Part shown: positions 23,910 to 34,699 of the stretch, one piece after another
Layout of the letters: each line of letters opens with the position of its first letter
Position numbering within the stretch: position 1 is the first letter of the stretch
Origin: Sipunculus nudus
Taxonomy: Eukaryota; Annelida; Sipuncula; Golfingiida; Sipunculidae
Length of the DNA stretch: 64,000 bases
Assembly: GCA_026874595.1 (NCBI GenBank)
Contig: CM049312.1
Span: 65,876,929-65,940,928 of the forward strand
Direction of reading: 5' to 3'
Made by a program: the position numbers and the translations under genes
The notes under the pieces: generated by a model
What the model was told of the DNA's origin: nothing
Seen by the model: only the letters and a program-made list of their open reading frames with translations
Databases searched by the model: none

Positions 23910-24014
23910 CCTGTCTATTTTCCCCCCGAGCCACTCAATCCATGCCTCACTTCACCTCTCCTTCTCTGCTTTCGGAGGATACACGTAGTCGCTTGTCAAA
24001 CAACCCGTATTCTA
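23910..24014 (+). mobile_element. 3' end fragment of the Helentron-like element
   Basis: CCACTCAATCCATGCCTCAC, GGATACACGTAGTCGCTTGT and CCCGTATTCTAGT match the 3' ends at 28400-28530 and 50861-51488 (-). The hairpin arm is degraded (CAAACAAC instead of CGACTAC). The 5' part is absent. Confidence 0.6.
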
Positions 24015-24639
24015 GTTGTATCTGTTTAAAGGTATATTAAATAAAGAAAATTAATATAATTAAAAAAAAACTTTATTGAAATAAATAATATTATCCTGCT
24101 TCAGCAGAATGGTAGATACAGTGATCAGCTTTGTTAACCAGTCTCTATGTCATTTAGTAATTGTGAATCCAACATGCCAGCAAAGGCACCTGACTGGCCA
24201 TACTTGACCCTGTCCAGCAGTAGTTGACCTCAGCTGGTGGCACTGGATCCTAAGTGGTGGAACTTGACCCCCACTGGCAGGACTTGACCCAAACTGTCCG
24301 TACTAGTGGAAGATTCTTTTTATTTTTGGGTCTTAAGATCAAGGTCAAGGGGCTCATGATTCACAAATTTGTTTATGGATGATATCTCCAGTTCAAGTGG
24401 ACAGATTAGCTTCAAACTTGATCACAGGACACACATTTGAAAAAGCTCATAAAATTATCCTTTTAGACAAAATCAGCTTAACATTGAGACCCATGGGTCA
24501 CAAATTACTCACAATAGAACAATTGTACTAAAGTGGTTTGACATTTTAACCTGAAACTTAGTATCTGACATGTCCATATATCTTAGATAACTTTCTCCTA
24601 CACCAGACCTGTGGTATCACCTACAATCATTTTTGCACT

Positions 24640-25085
24640 GCATACATCTCATTCACTACGCTTCAGCCTTTTGCAATCATTTCAGCAAAGTCAAAACAAA
24701 AGGCCTCACTCGCACCTCCTGGGGGGGGGGGGGGGGGGGGGGGCTGGTATTCAGGGGCTTGCCCAAAACATGGAATGCTAAAACATGGGAACAGAGGCAA
24801 AAATAAAATTAACAAATCGCAATGCTGAAATATGTTTATTACTATGAATTATTTCATTAAACATTCATCAATTTAAAAGTTATGACACTCTTACATCTTT
24901 GTTCCATTCTGTTTCATAAATGAGGCCCCTGTTCTGCGTTCCATGTTCCGTTCTTTTCTGTGTTTTTGGCCAGCCCTGGAAGACTCCCCCAGGAGGTGCG
25001 AGTGAGGCCTTTTGTTTTAACTTTACAGAACTGATTTCAAAAGGCTGAATGCATACATCCATTCCAATATCTGAGGAGTGGTTTG
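24640..25085. repeat. Long inverted repeat with poly-G in the spacer
   Basis: A segment at about 24660-24727 (CAGCCTTTTG, AAAACAAAAGGCCTCACTCG, CACCTCCTGGGG) recurs inverted at about 24985-25050 with few differences. The arms are about 65 bases and the loop about 260 bases, including a G run at 24721-24743. A minus-strand frame at 24880-25179 crosses one arm but has no domain. Confidence 0.75.
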
Positions 25086-25130
25086 ATGTATCTGCCTGAA
25101 ATTTTGCATCTCCGTACATCTTTGATGGCT

Positions 25131-26150
25131 TTGTTAGCTCAGCTGACTGTAAGTCATCTGAGCTATAGTCGTGGTCCATTGTCTGTCCGTCCGTCCGTCC
25201 ATTAGACTGGCACGTTCTGAAACTGTTAGACCTATGAATCCTAAATTCGGCATACTGTTAGATGTCCCCAGTCTCCTTCCATACCAAAAATTGGGTTAAT
25301 ATGTCTTTGTTCCTTCGAGATGTTTAGGAGAAACCTCAAATTACCATTAAAAACCTATTATCACACTTCAGGACTGCCTAATATCAAAACCACTTATCTG
25401 TTTTTTTTTAATATTTACCAGAAGTAATCTCCTATATATTTCCTATATACATGCCTGAAATTGAGTCTGTTAAGTATAATTTCTTTAAGTTATGGGCCTG
25501 AACATAATGGACTTTGTAAAAAATGAGGAAAAGTATTTACTCATTTAACATGAAAAATTTTGAAACTAGAGACTATTTTCTCAAGTATACAACTTTGTTT
25601 AATTATGATTCAATTGTTTACCCAAAATTAGATCTGAATTTTGTAAATTTTTTAAGTTATTAGGATGAAAATAAAATCAGTACCTTAAATTTTGCCCAAC
25701 TTTGACAATGGCACGTTTTTTTCCTGAAGTACTATTGATTTAGTTTCACAGCATGTAAACATAAGTATTTAATTTATTTAAATCTGAAATTTGAAAATAA
25801 AAGCTTGAAAATTAGGCAAGAGACTCTTGAAGAGAGAGACATTTGCTTTGCCCAGATACAAGGTCCCACTCCAGGTCACTGGAAGTCAGCTATGCCAGGG
25901 TTTCTGATTTGTCTGATTTGTCCCCTGCTGTGACAGGTGTATACAGTTATTCTCATATCGTCATCCGAATGCCCCCCCCCCCCCCCCACACACACAAACC
26001 CAACCCACCAAGTGTTATGCAGTAATTGTTATTGTTTTCACTAAATCTCCTTAATTGTAATGCTTTTTCCACTCCAATATACAAAAACTTTCCTTGGAAA
26101 AAGTAATTCAGGGTGTAATCTAGAAGATGCCATGTTGTGTTAATGTAGCA
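25131..26150 (+). mobile_element. TTAGCTCAGCTGA-headed repeat, second subfamily, 5' part
   Basis: Head hairpin GCTCAGCTGACTGTAAGTCATCTGAGCT, then GTCCGTCCGTCCGTCC and sequence paralleling 19841-20400. It ends directly at another head (26151). A C tract lies at about 25973-25988. Confidence 0.55.
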
Positions 26151-26489
26151 TTTTTAGCTCAGCTGACTTTCAGTCATGCTGGGCTATAGCGATGGGTCTT
26201 TGTCCGGCGTCCTTCTGTCTGTCCGTCCGGCCGGCCGTCCGGCAGTCTGTCGGTTAGCAGGGCACAAATCATAACCGTAAGGGCTAGGGCCATGAACCCT
26301 ATGCAGTCTTAGAGGCTCTAAAAAGATCTCCTTTCAAACCTGAAATTAGGTCACTGCGACCTATATTCTCGAAGTTATGGGGTGTGTTTGCACCCCCCAG
26401 AAATAATTCTTTCAGCCAAAATTTTCATCCCAAACCTTCCATCTTTCAAATACAGCTCACCTACCAACAGGGGAAGAACCATAATTATT

Positions 26490-26940
26490 TTGAGGTCACA
26501 AGGTCAAAGGTCAAGGTCACAGAACCAACTTCTTTGAAAGGCCTGTGGATGTATTTTAAGCCAAACCTTTCATCCCAATTCTTTGATCTTTCACATATAG
26601 CTCACCTACTAAGTGGGAGAAGAATCCTATAGATGTTGAGATCACAAGGTCAAACATCAAGGTCACAGGATCCACTTCTTTGAAAAGGTTGTGGACACAT
26701 TTCAAGCTAGACCTTTCATTCCAAACCTTTCAGCACTGATATCACTTCTCTGCCAACAGGGGAAAAGACCTGTTGATTTTGAGGTCAAAGGTCAAGTTCA
26801 CAGCACCCTCTTCTTGCGTGGAGTCATTTATAGGCAAACTTTTCAATCTATACTTTCTATCTGTCATATATGGCTTACCTACCAATAGGGGAAGAAGCCT
26901 ATTGATATTGAGTTCAAAAGGTCAAAGGTCAATGTCACAA
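26490..26940 (+). promoter_or_regulatory. Cluster of AGGTCA half-sites, second copy
   Basis: At 26493-26519 AGGTCA occurs with 2-, 1- and 0-base spacing in succession, the same layout as 6155-6181; further words lie near 26646, 26783 and 26918-26935. If the proposed intron is real, this cluster lies inside zinc-finger gene 1. Confidence 0.35.
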
Positions 26941-27086
26941 TATTGTTCTAAATGCTTGTGAACATATTTCAAGTGAAACTGTTCAACCCAAACCTTCAGT
27001 CTTTCACATATGCCACATCTATGCATCACTCAATGTGATTCAAACTTCATATTTATGGGTCTTTTTGCATGAAGAAATAACTAATT

Positions 27087-28530
27087 GTATCCGCCAAAAC
27101 AGAGTTTTGAGGATACTATGTTTTCAGCCCGCCGCCGCCGCTGCCGCCGCGTAGGTGTCTGGAGAACTCCTCCATAACTGCAGGGCGGAATTTTACGAAA
27201 CCAGGGATTATGTTCGGGTCACATGTGAACTGCTGCGCCCCGATTTTGTTTTGACCTCTGACCTTTCCTCTGACCCTTTGTGCATCTGTTTCCACACATA
27301 AACCCACATATCTCGGGAACCGTTTGACCAATAATTTTTTGCACAAATGTAGCCCTTGGAGAGCTTTATAACATACACAAAAATTGGTGGTGCCACCTGC
27401 AACCATGTTTTCACAGTGTCCATCTGTTCGTCTGCCTTGGGTTAAAATCACTCACATATCTGCATTGACTTGACTAATTCACCTGAAATTTGGCATGTGT
27501 ATACATCCTGGATAGCTTTTCTGATTTTATGATAGGTGGCGCCACCTACATTCACGTTTACGTTGCAGACATCCAAGCTCATATCTCGGGAACCGTTTGA
27601 CTGATCAGGAAAATTTTTTTGCACAAATGTAGCCCTTGGAGGGCTTTATAACATACACAAAAAATGGTGGCGCCACTTGCAACCATGTTTGCACAGCTCC
27701 TGTCTGTTTGTCTGCCATGGGATAAAATCACTCATATCTCTGCAGTGACCTGACTAATTCACCTGAAATTCGGCATGCGTATACATCCTGGATAGCTTTT
27801 CTGATTTTATGACAGTTGGCGCCACCTACTTTCACTTTTACGCTGCAGACATCCAAGCTCATATCTCCAGAACAGTTTGACCGATTGGGCCAAAATTTTG
27901 CGTGTGTATAGATCTCACATAGCTCTTTATCATACGCAAAACTGGTGGCGCCACCTCAGCCATTTTTGCACAGCTCCTGTCTGTTTGTCTGCCATGGGAT
28001 AAAATCACTCATATCTCGCCAATTGTTTGACATATCTGGCTAAAATTTTGCAGGTTTATACATCCCCGACAGCTCTCTTGATTTTATGACAGGTGGCACC
28101 ACCTGCATTCTAGTTTATGCAGCAGACATCCAAGCTCATATCTTGGGAACCGTTTGACCGATTTGGCCAAAGGTTTGCATGTGTATAGTTCTCACATAGC
28201 TCTTTATCATACGCAAAACTGGTGGCGTCACCTGCAACCATTTTTGCTCAGCGTCCATCTGTTTGTCTGCCACGGGCTAAAATCACTCATATACATGTAG
28301 TGGTTTGACTTATCTGCATTAAATTTTGCATATGTATACAACTTGGACGGCTTTCTGGATTTTGTGGTAGGGGGGGCAACCTACATACACAATTTGGCTG
28401 CAGACATCCATGCTAATATGCAACACTTCACTCTATTTCCCCTTGCCACTCAATCCATGCCTCACCTCACCCGTTCCACTCTGATTTAGGCAGATACACG
28501 TAGTCGCTTGTCGACTACCCATATTCTAGT
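27087..28530 (+). mobile_element. Helentron-like (HINE) element with GGTGGCGCCACC tandem units, nested
   Basis: The 5' end is TGTATCCGCCAAAA. Near the 3' end the same word occurs inverted (GGCAGATACA), followed by a perfect hairpin GTAGTCGCTTGTCGACTAC (about 28499-28517) and a short tail CCCATATTCTAGT. Compared with the empty site in the copy at 5808 (AACTTATTGATTTTG), insertion is between two Ts with no duplication; a 3-bp TTG duplication is the alternative reading. Subterminal inverted repeats, a 3' hairpin and T/T insertion are hallmarks of Helentron-derived non-autonomous elements. The interior has a GCC-rich segment (27126-27152) and about three full tandem periods of roughly 280 bp, each with two GGTGGCGCCACC-type palindromes. 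No Rep/helicase is encoded. Confidence 0.65.
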
Positions 28531-29996
28531 TGATTTTGAGGTCAGCTGGTCAGGAGGTTAGAGGTTGCAGGTCTAAGTTATTCACTCATTGGTTGCCAAG
28601 TAATTACACCCGGCCAGATGTAATTGGTTAGTAGTTACCCATCATTTAGAAAGAATCCAGTTGATATGTGGGCAAAAGCCCAAGGTCATAGGTCAGGTCA
28701 ACTTATTTTGTAGACCATCTCTATTTTTCTTGTATATATAAGCTTACACTCCAGCTGGTAAATCTCACCGTGTGGCTGTAATTGTGAGTGACACTGGTGA
28801 CATATGACTCCCTTTTGTATCAGGCTATTAAGTGATAAGGCTGAGTGATAAGTACCTCCTTACTGCATAACAAAACACTGTTGTTGGAATACTTCAGCCA
28901 GTATAGTTTTAAGGTTTAGCTACTGATGGGAACATTTTGCAGTTTATTTTATGGAATCATAGCAATAAACGTAGTTTCCTAGATATCTTAATATTTTTAA
29001 ATAAATCACCACATATAAAAACAAGTGTTTGTTCTCATAATATGTGGATGTGTACTTGATTTAGGATGGCTTTATTTTATTACAAGACTCTTAGTCATGC
29101 TTTCTGCATTTCTTTTCTTTCAGGTTTTGCAGTTTACCAACCCTACTAATCCCATTGAAAAGCAGAGTGATAATAAAAAATATTGGACCTACACTTTTAC
29201 ATTTGCATATCTATAAATCTGATATGAGCGCCTGAACATGCCTTTTGAATTGTTTTGGACATTCATTACTGTAACATCATTTGGAGAATTTGCCCCAAGT
29301 TTGGTCTCTTATTGGAGGATGTGTGATATCAAATGTCCGACTTGTCAGAAATCCATTTTGTCTGCCAGTTAGCCACCTTAGAAATCCATTTTTCAGTGCA
29401 GTTTCAGTAATTTTCCTTCAATTTTTGGTCCGATTTAGAGAATGGTTGTTATCTGATTTCAGACCTGTCAGAAGTCCAAAATGGCCACCAGGCAACCATC
29501 TTTAAATTCCTTTTGATCATATTATCTCAAGAACTGTTAAAGTGAAAGCTGCTGGATGTATATTAATCTTATCTTGCAAAGGATTGGGTCAAATATTTCT
29601 TAATAAATATTATCATCATATATGAAAATGCAGTACAGTTGGCTTGTATTGGATAAAAATTCATACAGAAGCACCTGTTTCTCAATAATTCTTGCATGGA
29701 TTTCCTTGATTTTTTGCTATATATTTTGATCTTATATTTGCCCTTTGTGGTGTTCCTTTTGAGACTGACAGGTATCAAGTAAGCTATGGGAATAGTTCTG
29801 GATACCTTAATAATCATACATTTTCCTCAGACCATCAATTCTCTGTGTTTTAACCAGACATTTTATATATTTCTGTTGTCGTAGAAAATTTCAACATATT
29901 GGTTCTTCAAAATTTGACTGGAAGTTGTGAATCTCAGCCCATGATGTCGCAGGTCATGCTTGGCAGCTGAGCGTCATGACCCATGGGTCACTTGTT

Positions 29997-31395
29997 AAAG
30001 AAATCAATTTTCTTTAAAATGATTTTAACAAATATAATTAAACCCATCAGTATGCTTAAATTTATAAAATATGAAGCAAATTATGGATAAATAAAGGCAT
30101 AATTTAAAATTGTGAAATCTGAATCAAGTATTATTTTTAGATATCTATTGTTTTGCAAATTTATTTTTTGTGGTAAAAAATAAATAATCATTTGTATGCA
30201 TGATATGGTTTGTCTGACAAGGTGTAGATTTATGATGATGCAATTTAGAATTATAAATCAACTTTTATATTCATATATATGTTATACTGGAAATGTATAG
30301 AAATATAATCTCATAATAAAAAAATTGATGTGATAAAAAAATTAGGCTCTAATACAAACATTCATTCATTATTTTCCTGCCTCAGCAGAATTGGAGATCA
30401 GGTTTTGTTTGCCCTGTATGTATATGCAGAAGTGTTGTTAATCCCACCATTCCCCCCCCCCCCCCCCCCCCCCCCCCCCGCTGCCATTGATTCCTGTGCA
30501 CTGGGACATTATTTTTTATTGCAAATGTGTAAAATTTATTTAATTAAAAAAATAATAGGATTAGAAAAAAATTAAGATCTTATTGAAACATATTCTTGCC
30601 TTAGGAGAATGGAACATTAAGTAATCAGTTCTGTCCATCATCTCTCTGTTAACATAAAATATATATTCATTATGAAAATTTTCCTATAAGCACTGTTGAA
30701 ATAACTTTCATATGCTGTATGTGTTTGGAATTAAGCTATTTAGGTCTGAAATTTGAAAGCAAATTAAATATTCAGTTGTGTATAATTGCGGATGTTAAGC
30801 TTCGAAAAAAAATTTGATACAATAAATAAAGTAAGAACTTCATATATCATCAGCTTTGTTTGTCTACCAGTGTGTCTGTCTTTTATTAAGTATTAAGAAA
30901 TGATGAATGAACTTTTTTATCCTGTAAGCATTGTTGAATTAAGTGAAAATCCTATGTATATACACTATAATAATACAGATATGTTGTAACTCCCACCATT
31001 TCACACCTGCACCCCCCTACATCATCAAGTCCTTTAATCTGTGGACTGGGGACATTAGTTATATTTCAACTTTATACATTTCATAAAATAGAAAAAGTAA
31101 ATATATATAATAATATATATTATAAAAAATAAATTCAATTGAACAAATGTGTAAACCACTGATATGTCATCAGTTAATCAAAAAAGCCAACTAATGATCA
31201 TGGTAATAGTACAGATCATTTGTTCACAAACTGCTCACTTGCTTCAGCTTCAACATTAAGAAAACCCATGGTCAGGTCACAAAATATTATTTGCAACAAT
31301 TTCTTGCTCATCAATACAAACCAATCTTATAAATGAACCATAGCCTATATTACCTCTTCCGCTTATACTTTATCTGAGTTTGATATTATTTTAGA
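29997..31395. other. AT-rich repeat-derived DNA
   Basis: Loosely repeated segments (CAGCAGAATTGGAGATCAG at 30380; similar words near 30605 and 24105) suggest old repeat fragments. No gene. It holds the 28-base C tract at 30452-30479. Confidence 0.4.
30452..30479. repeat. Poly-C tract of 28 bases
   Basis: The longest pure C run in the window; its length is likely unreliable in any assembly. Confidence 0.9.
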
Positions 31396-32103
31396 TTTTT
31401 AGCTCAGCTGACTTTCAGTCATGCTGGGCTATAACAATGGGTCTTTGTCCGGCGTCCTTCCATCTGTCCGTCCGGCCGTCCATCCGTTAGCAGGGCACAA
31501 ATCATAACCGTAGGGGCTAGGGCCATGAACCCTATGCAGTCTTAGAGGTTCTAAAAAGATCTCCTTGCAAACCTGAAATTAGGTCACTGCGACCTATATT
31601 CTCGAAGTTATGGGGTGTGTTTGCACCCCCCAGAAAAAATTCTTTTAGCCAAAATTTTCATCCCAAACCTTCCATCTTTCACATACAGCTCACCTACCAA
31701 CAGGGGAAGAACCATATAACCAACATATTTGCAAATTGGGTCTTCAAAATTTAATCTCAGCCCATGATGTCGCAGGTCATGCTTGGCAGCTGAGCGTCAT
31801 GACCCATGGGTCACTTGTTAAAGAAATCAATTTTCTTTAAAATGTTTGCACCCCCCAGAAAAAATTCGTTTAGCCAAAATTTTCATCCCAAACCTTCCAT
31901 CTTTCACATACAGCTCACCTACCAACAGGGGAAAAACCATATAACCAACATATTTGCAAATTGGGTCTTCAAAATTTAATCTCAGCCCATGATGTCGCAG
32001 GTCAACTGGAAGTGTGTGAATCTCAGCCCATGATGTCGCAGGTCATGCTTGTTACATTCAAGGTCAACTTCAGCTGAGCACAGTGACCCATAGGTCCCTT
32101 GTT
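31396..32103 (+). mobile_element. Rearranged TTAGCTCAGCTGA-headed element with internal tandem duplication
   Basis: The head region 31396-31715 matches the copy at 26151, then jumps to the tail (AGCTGAGCGTCATGACCCATGG, about 31790-31815). A segment starting GTTTGCACCCCCCAGAAAAA at 31619 is repeated at 31843, a step of about 224 bases. A second tail variant closes it at about 32070-32103. It is a deletion derivative that later duplicated. Confidence 0.6.
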
Positions 32104-32752
32104 ATATAGATACCAGATTTATGATGCCACCTGTAGATGTTGCCACCTTCAATTAATTATTACAGAATAGATCTGTGCACATATCTCAATAGTAGTTTCA
32201 CCTACTTGCTTTACATTTAGCATGTCGAACATCCTAGATTGCATTTTTGTATTCCAGACTGGTGATGCCCCATTTAATTACTTTTGCATTGTGTTCACAT
32301 GAGGACTGTTATGACATCGGCCTGAAATTTTGCTACACATACATCTTGGAAAGCCTTCTTGTACATGACTTGTGGTGCCACCTACAACCATTCGTGTGTT
32401 GCTTAAACCAATGCCTAAATGTCAGGAATGGTATGGCATATAGGCCAGAAAACTTGTGTGTTTATAAACTTGGTAGCTCAAGCTAACCTTGGTAGTATAA
32501 GTAAAACCTGTGACCACTTTTTGCATAGTGTACATCCTTACATATATCTCAGAGGTGGTTTGATGTATTGGCCTGAAATTTTCTTGGCCTATCATCAGAT
32601 TAAAAAAATGATTAAAAAACCTACAAAGTTAGGGATTTCATTAGTAAATACCTGGGATATCTTGTTCACCTTTTTGCAAACAATATTGTGGTATAACTTG
32701 ACATTGCACTTTAAACCAAGTCTGCCAAGGCCTTGTAATTATTAATATTTTA
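32104..32752. other. Proposed intron end, no other gene
   Basis: Contains repeat fragments (TGGTGCCACCTACAACC near 32372). Frames of 79 and 108 residues (32247-32486, 32419-32745) have no recognisable domain and lie just before the acceptor. Confidence 0.4.
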
Positions 32753-32754
32753 AT

Positions 32755-32760
32755 TGCAGA
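32755..32760 (+). promoter_or_regulatory. 3' splice acceptor of the zinc-finger gene 1 coding exon
   Basis: TTTAATTGCAG/AACAAGGCAAA. The last intron base is 32759. The minus-strand paralog has TTTTCTTGCAG/AACAAGGCAAA at 48840, and the identity of the exon start supports a real, conserved splice site. Confidence 0.65.
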
Positions 32761-32777
32761 ACAAGGCAAAAGGACTG

Positions 32778-34148
32778 ATGGATCCTGCTATATGCCAACC
32801 CAGTTTGGATATGTTCATAAAAAAGGAAAATGACCAAGGCAGCTCTCAGTGTGATTCAAATGATAGAGTCCAGGAAAGTGGATTAAACCAGGACACATCA
32901 GGTGACCACCTACATAGAGAATTGGATGTACAGAAAATACCACCAAATGTCAGTGATTATTTTGGAAATAACCAGGACACAATGATAACTTGTATGAGGA
33001 ATGTGGATGAAGAAAGAAACCATCTTCACTCTGATGAGGAAACTCTAAGATGTCCAAAAGATGTAGAGAATGATTTATCAGGAGAGGAAGCACAGAGTTG
33101 TCCACAATACATGCAGAATATATCAGATAATGAACCTTTAAATCGTTCAGAATATGCTAATCAGATTACTATTCATGTATCCTCTGTTGTATCTGAGGGG
33201 GACAATGCTGATTGCAACACTGTTGATTTGAGTGAAGTAATTAAAACGGAACAAAGTAATAGTCTAAATGAACACAATAAGACACTTGCAAGAGAAAAAC
33301 CATTTAAATGTGGACTTTGTAATAAATCTTTCTCTAAGCTGAGTGACCTAAAGAGACACATCAGGACACATACTGGAGAAAAACCATTTAAATGTGATGA
33401 ATGTGATAAATCTTACAGTGAAAAATATGCCCTGATGACTCACATAAGGACACACGCAGGAGAAAACCCTTTAAAATGTGAACTGTGTAGTAAATCTTTC
33501 TCCAAGCAGAGTGCCCTAAAGAGACACATCCGGGCACATACTGGAGAAAAACCATATAAATGTGAACAATGTGATAAAGCTTTCTGTTACAAATGTAACC
33601 TGATGACTCACTTGAGGACACATACTGGAGAAAAACCATTCAGTTGTGGACAGTGTGGAAAATCATTCTCTCAACAGAGTACTCTGAAGGCTCACATCAG
33701 GACACATACTGGAGAAAAACCATTTAAATGTGAACAGTGTGGTAAATCTTTCTCTCAGCAGAGGGGTCTGGATTATCATGTCATGACACATAGTGGAACA
33801 CTTACTAGAAAAAATCTATTTAAATGTGAACATTGTGGTAAATCTTTTTCTCAGAAGAGTAATTTGAAGACTCACATCAGGAGTCATACTGGAGAAAAAC
33901 CATTTGAATGTGGACATTGTGGTAAATATTTCACTCAGCAGGGTAACCTTAAGGCTCACATTAGGACACATACTGGAGAAAAAGCATTTAACTGTGGACA
34001 GTGTGGTAAATCTTTCTCTCACCAGGGCAGCTTGAAGACTCACATCAGGACACACACTGGAGAAAAACCATTTATATGTGGACAGTGTGGTAAATCTTTC
34101 TCTCAGCAGAGGGGTCTGAATAATCATGCCAGGACACATACTGGGTGA
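32778..34148 (+). CDS. C2H2 zinc-finger protein, 10 fingers (zinc-finger gene 1)
   Basis: A 456-residue protein if started at the ATG at 32778; the open frame reaches back to 32754, but those codons precede a conserved acceptor and hold no ATG. Residues 1-175 are acidic and low in structure, with two sumoylation-type motifs (IKKE at 14-17, IKTE at 155-158). Residues 176-456 carry ten C-x2-C-x12-H-x3-H fingers joined by TGEKP-type linkers; the linker after finger 6 is 4 residues longer. Helix positions -1,2,3,6 run KSDR, EYAT, KSAR, YCNT, QSTA, QRGY, QSNT, QGNA, HGST, QRGN. Tandem TGEKP-linked fingers normally bind DNA, so a nuclear transcription regulator is likely; no KRAB, BTB, ZAD or SCAN domain is seen. 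The coding part is one exon; the 5' UTR probably starts at 22265. Target unknown. Confidence 0.85.
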   Translation: MDPAICQPSLDMFIKKENDQGSSQCDSNDRVQESGLNQDTSGDHLHRELDVQKIPPNVSDYFGNNQDTMITCMRNVDEERNHLHSDEETLRCPKDVENDLSGEEAQSCPQYMQNISDNEPLNRSEYANQITIHVSSVVSEGDNADCNTVDLSEVIKTEQSNSLNEHNKTLAREKPFKCGLCNKSFSKLSDLKRHIRTHTGEKPFKCDECDKSYSEKYALMTHIRTHAGENPLKCELCSKSFSKQSALKRHIRAHTGEKPYKCEQCDKAFCYKCNLMTHLRTHTGEKPFSCGQCGKSFSQQSTLKAHIRTHTGEKPFKCEQCGKSFSQQRGLDYHVMTHSGTLTRKNLFKCEHCGKSFSQKSNLKTHIRSHTGEKPFECGHCGKYFTQQGNLKAHIRTHTGEKAFNCGQCGKSFSHQGSLKTHIRTHTGEKPFICGQCGKSFSQQRGLNNHARTHTG

Positions 34149-34680
34149 CATACTGGGGAAAATTTGTTTCAGTGGTGACAATATGGTAAATCTTTTACTC
34201 AGCAGAGGAACTTGAAGGCTTACATCGGGACAAATACTGGAGAAAACCCATTTAAATAAAGACACTCTGATAAATCTGTGTGCAGAATTATCTGAAGGCT
34301 TACATGTTGGAAAATACTAGAGAAAAACATTTAAATGGTTACAGTGTGATAAATCTTTCTCTCACCAGAGTACCCTAAAGATTCGGATCAAGACAAACTG
34401 GAGAAAAAACTATTTTAATGTGGATAGGGTGGTAAATCTTACTCTCACCAGAGTGGCCCTATAACTCACATTGGGATACACACTAAAGATAAACCATTTA
34501 AATGTTAACAATGTGGTAAATCTTTCATTTAGCAGAGTAACCTTATGGCGCATACTGGAGAATAAAATATTTGACAGTTCGGGAAATATTTTTCCCAACA
34601 GCGAACTCTAAAGGATCATGCTCTGATACATGCTGGAGAAAAAAAAACACTTTAAATGTGGACAAAGTGGCAGAAAATCA
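34149..34680 (+). pseudogene. Decayed additional zinc fingers after the stop
   Basis: Past the TGA at 34146-34148 the finger pattern continues in broken form: QQRNLKAYIGTNTGENPFK, then repeated remnants of TGGAGAAAA...CATTTAAATG..GGTAAATCTTT about every 84 bases to about 34655. Stops and small indels interrupt every unit, and key Cys and His codons are lost. The ancestral gene therefore had several more fingers, and the present stop is derived. The segment may now be 3' UTR. Confidence 0.75.
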
Positions 34681-34699
34681 AAAATTAACAAGTGACTCT

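Larger units (their letters stand above)
26151..29996 (+). mobile_element. Full TTAGCTCAGCTGA-headed element, split by a nested insertion
   Basis: 26151-27087 and 28530-29996 together parallel 5808-8260 end to end: head hairpin, GTCCGGCC repeats, CACCCCCCAGAAATAA, AGGTCA clusters, and the tail CAGCTGAGCGTCATGACCCATGGGTCACTTGTTA. The intervening 27088-28529 has no counterpart in the other copy and is a separate element. The nested pair gives an empty and a filled version of the same site. Confidence 0.7.

Noticed and set aside
32754-32777. Longer zinc-finger gene 1 frame starting at a TTG
   Set aside because: The TTG is part of a conserved splice acceptor (TTGCAG/AACAAGG); the first ATG is at 32778.
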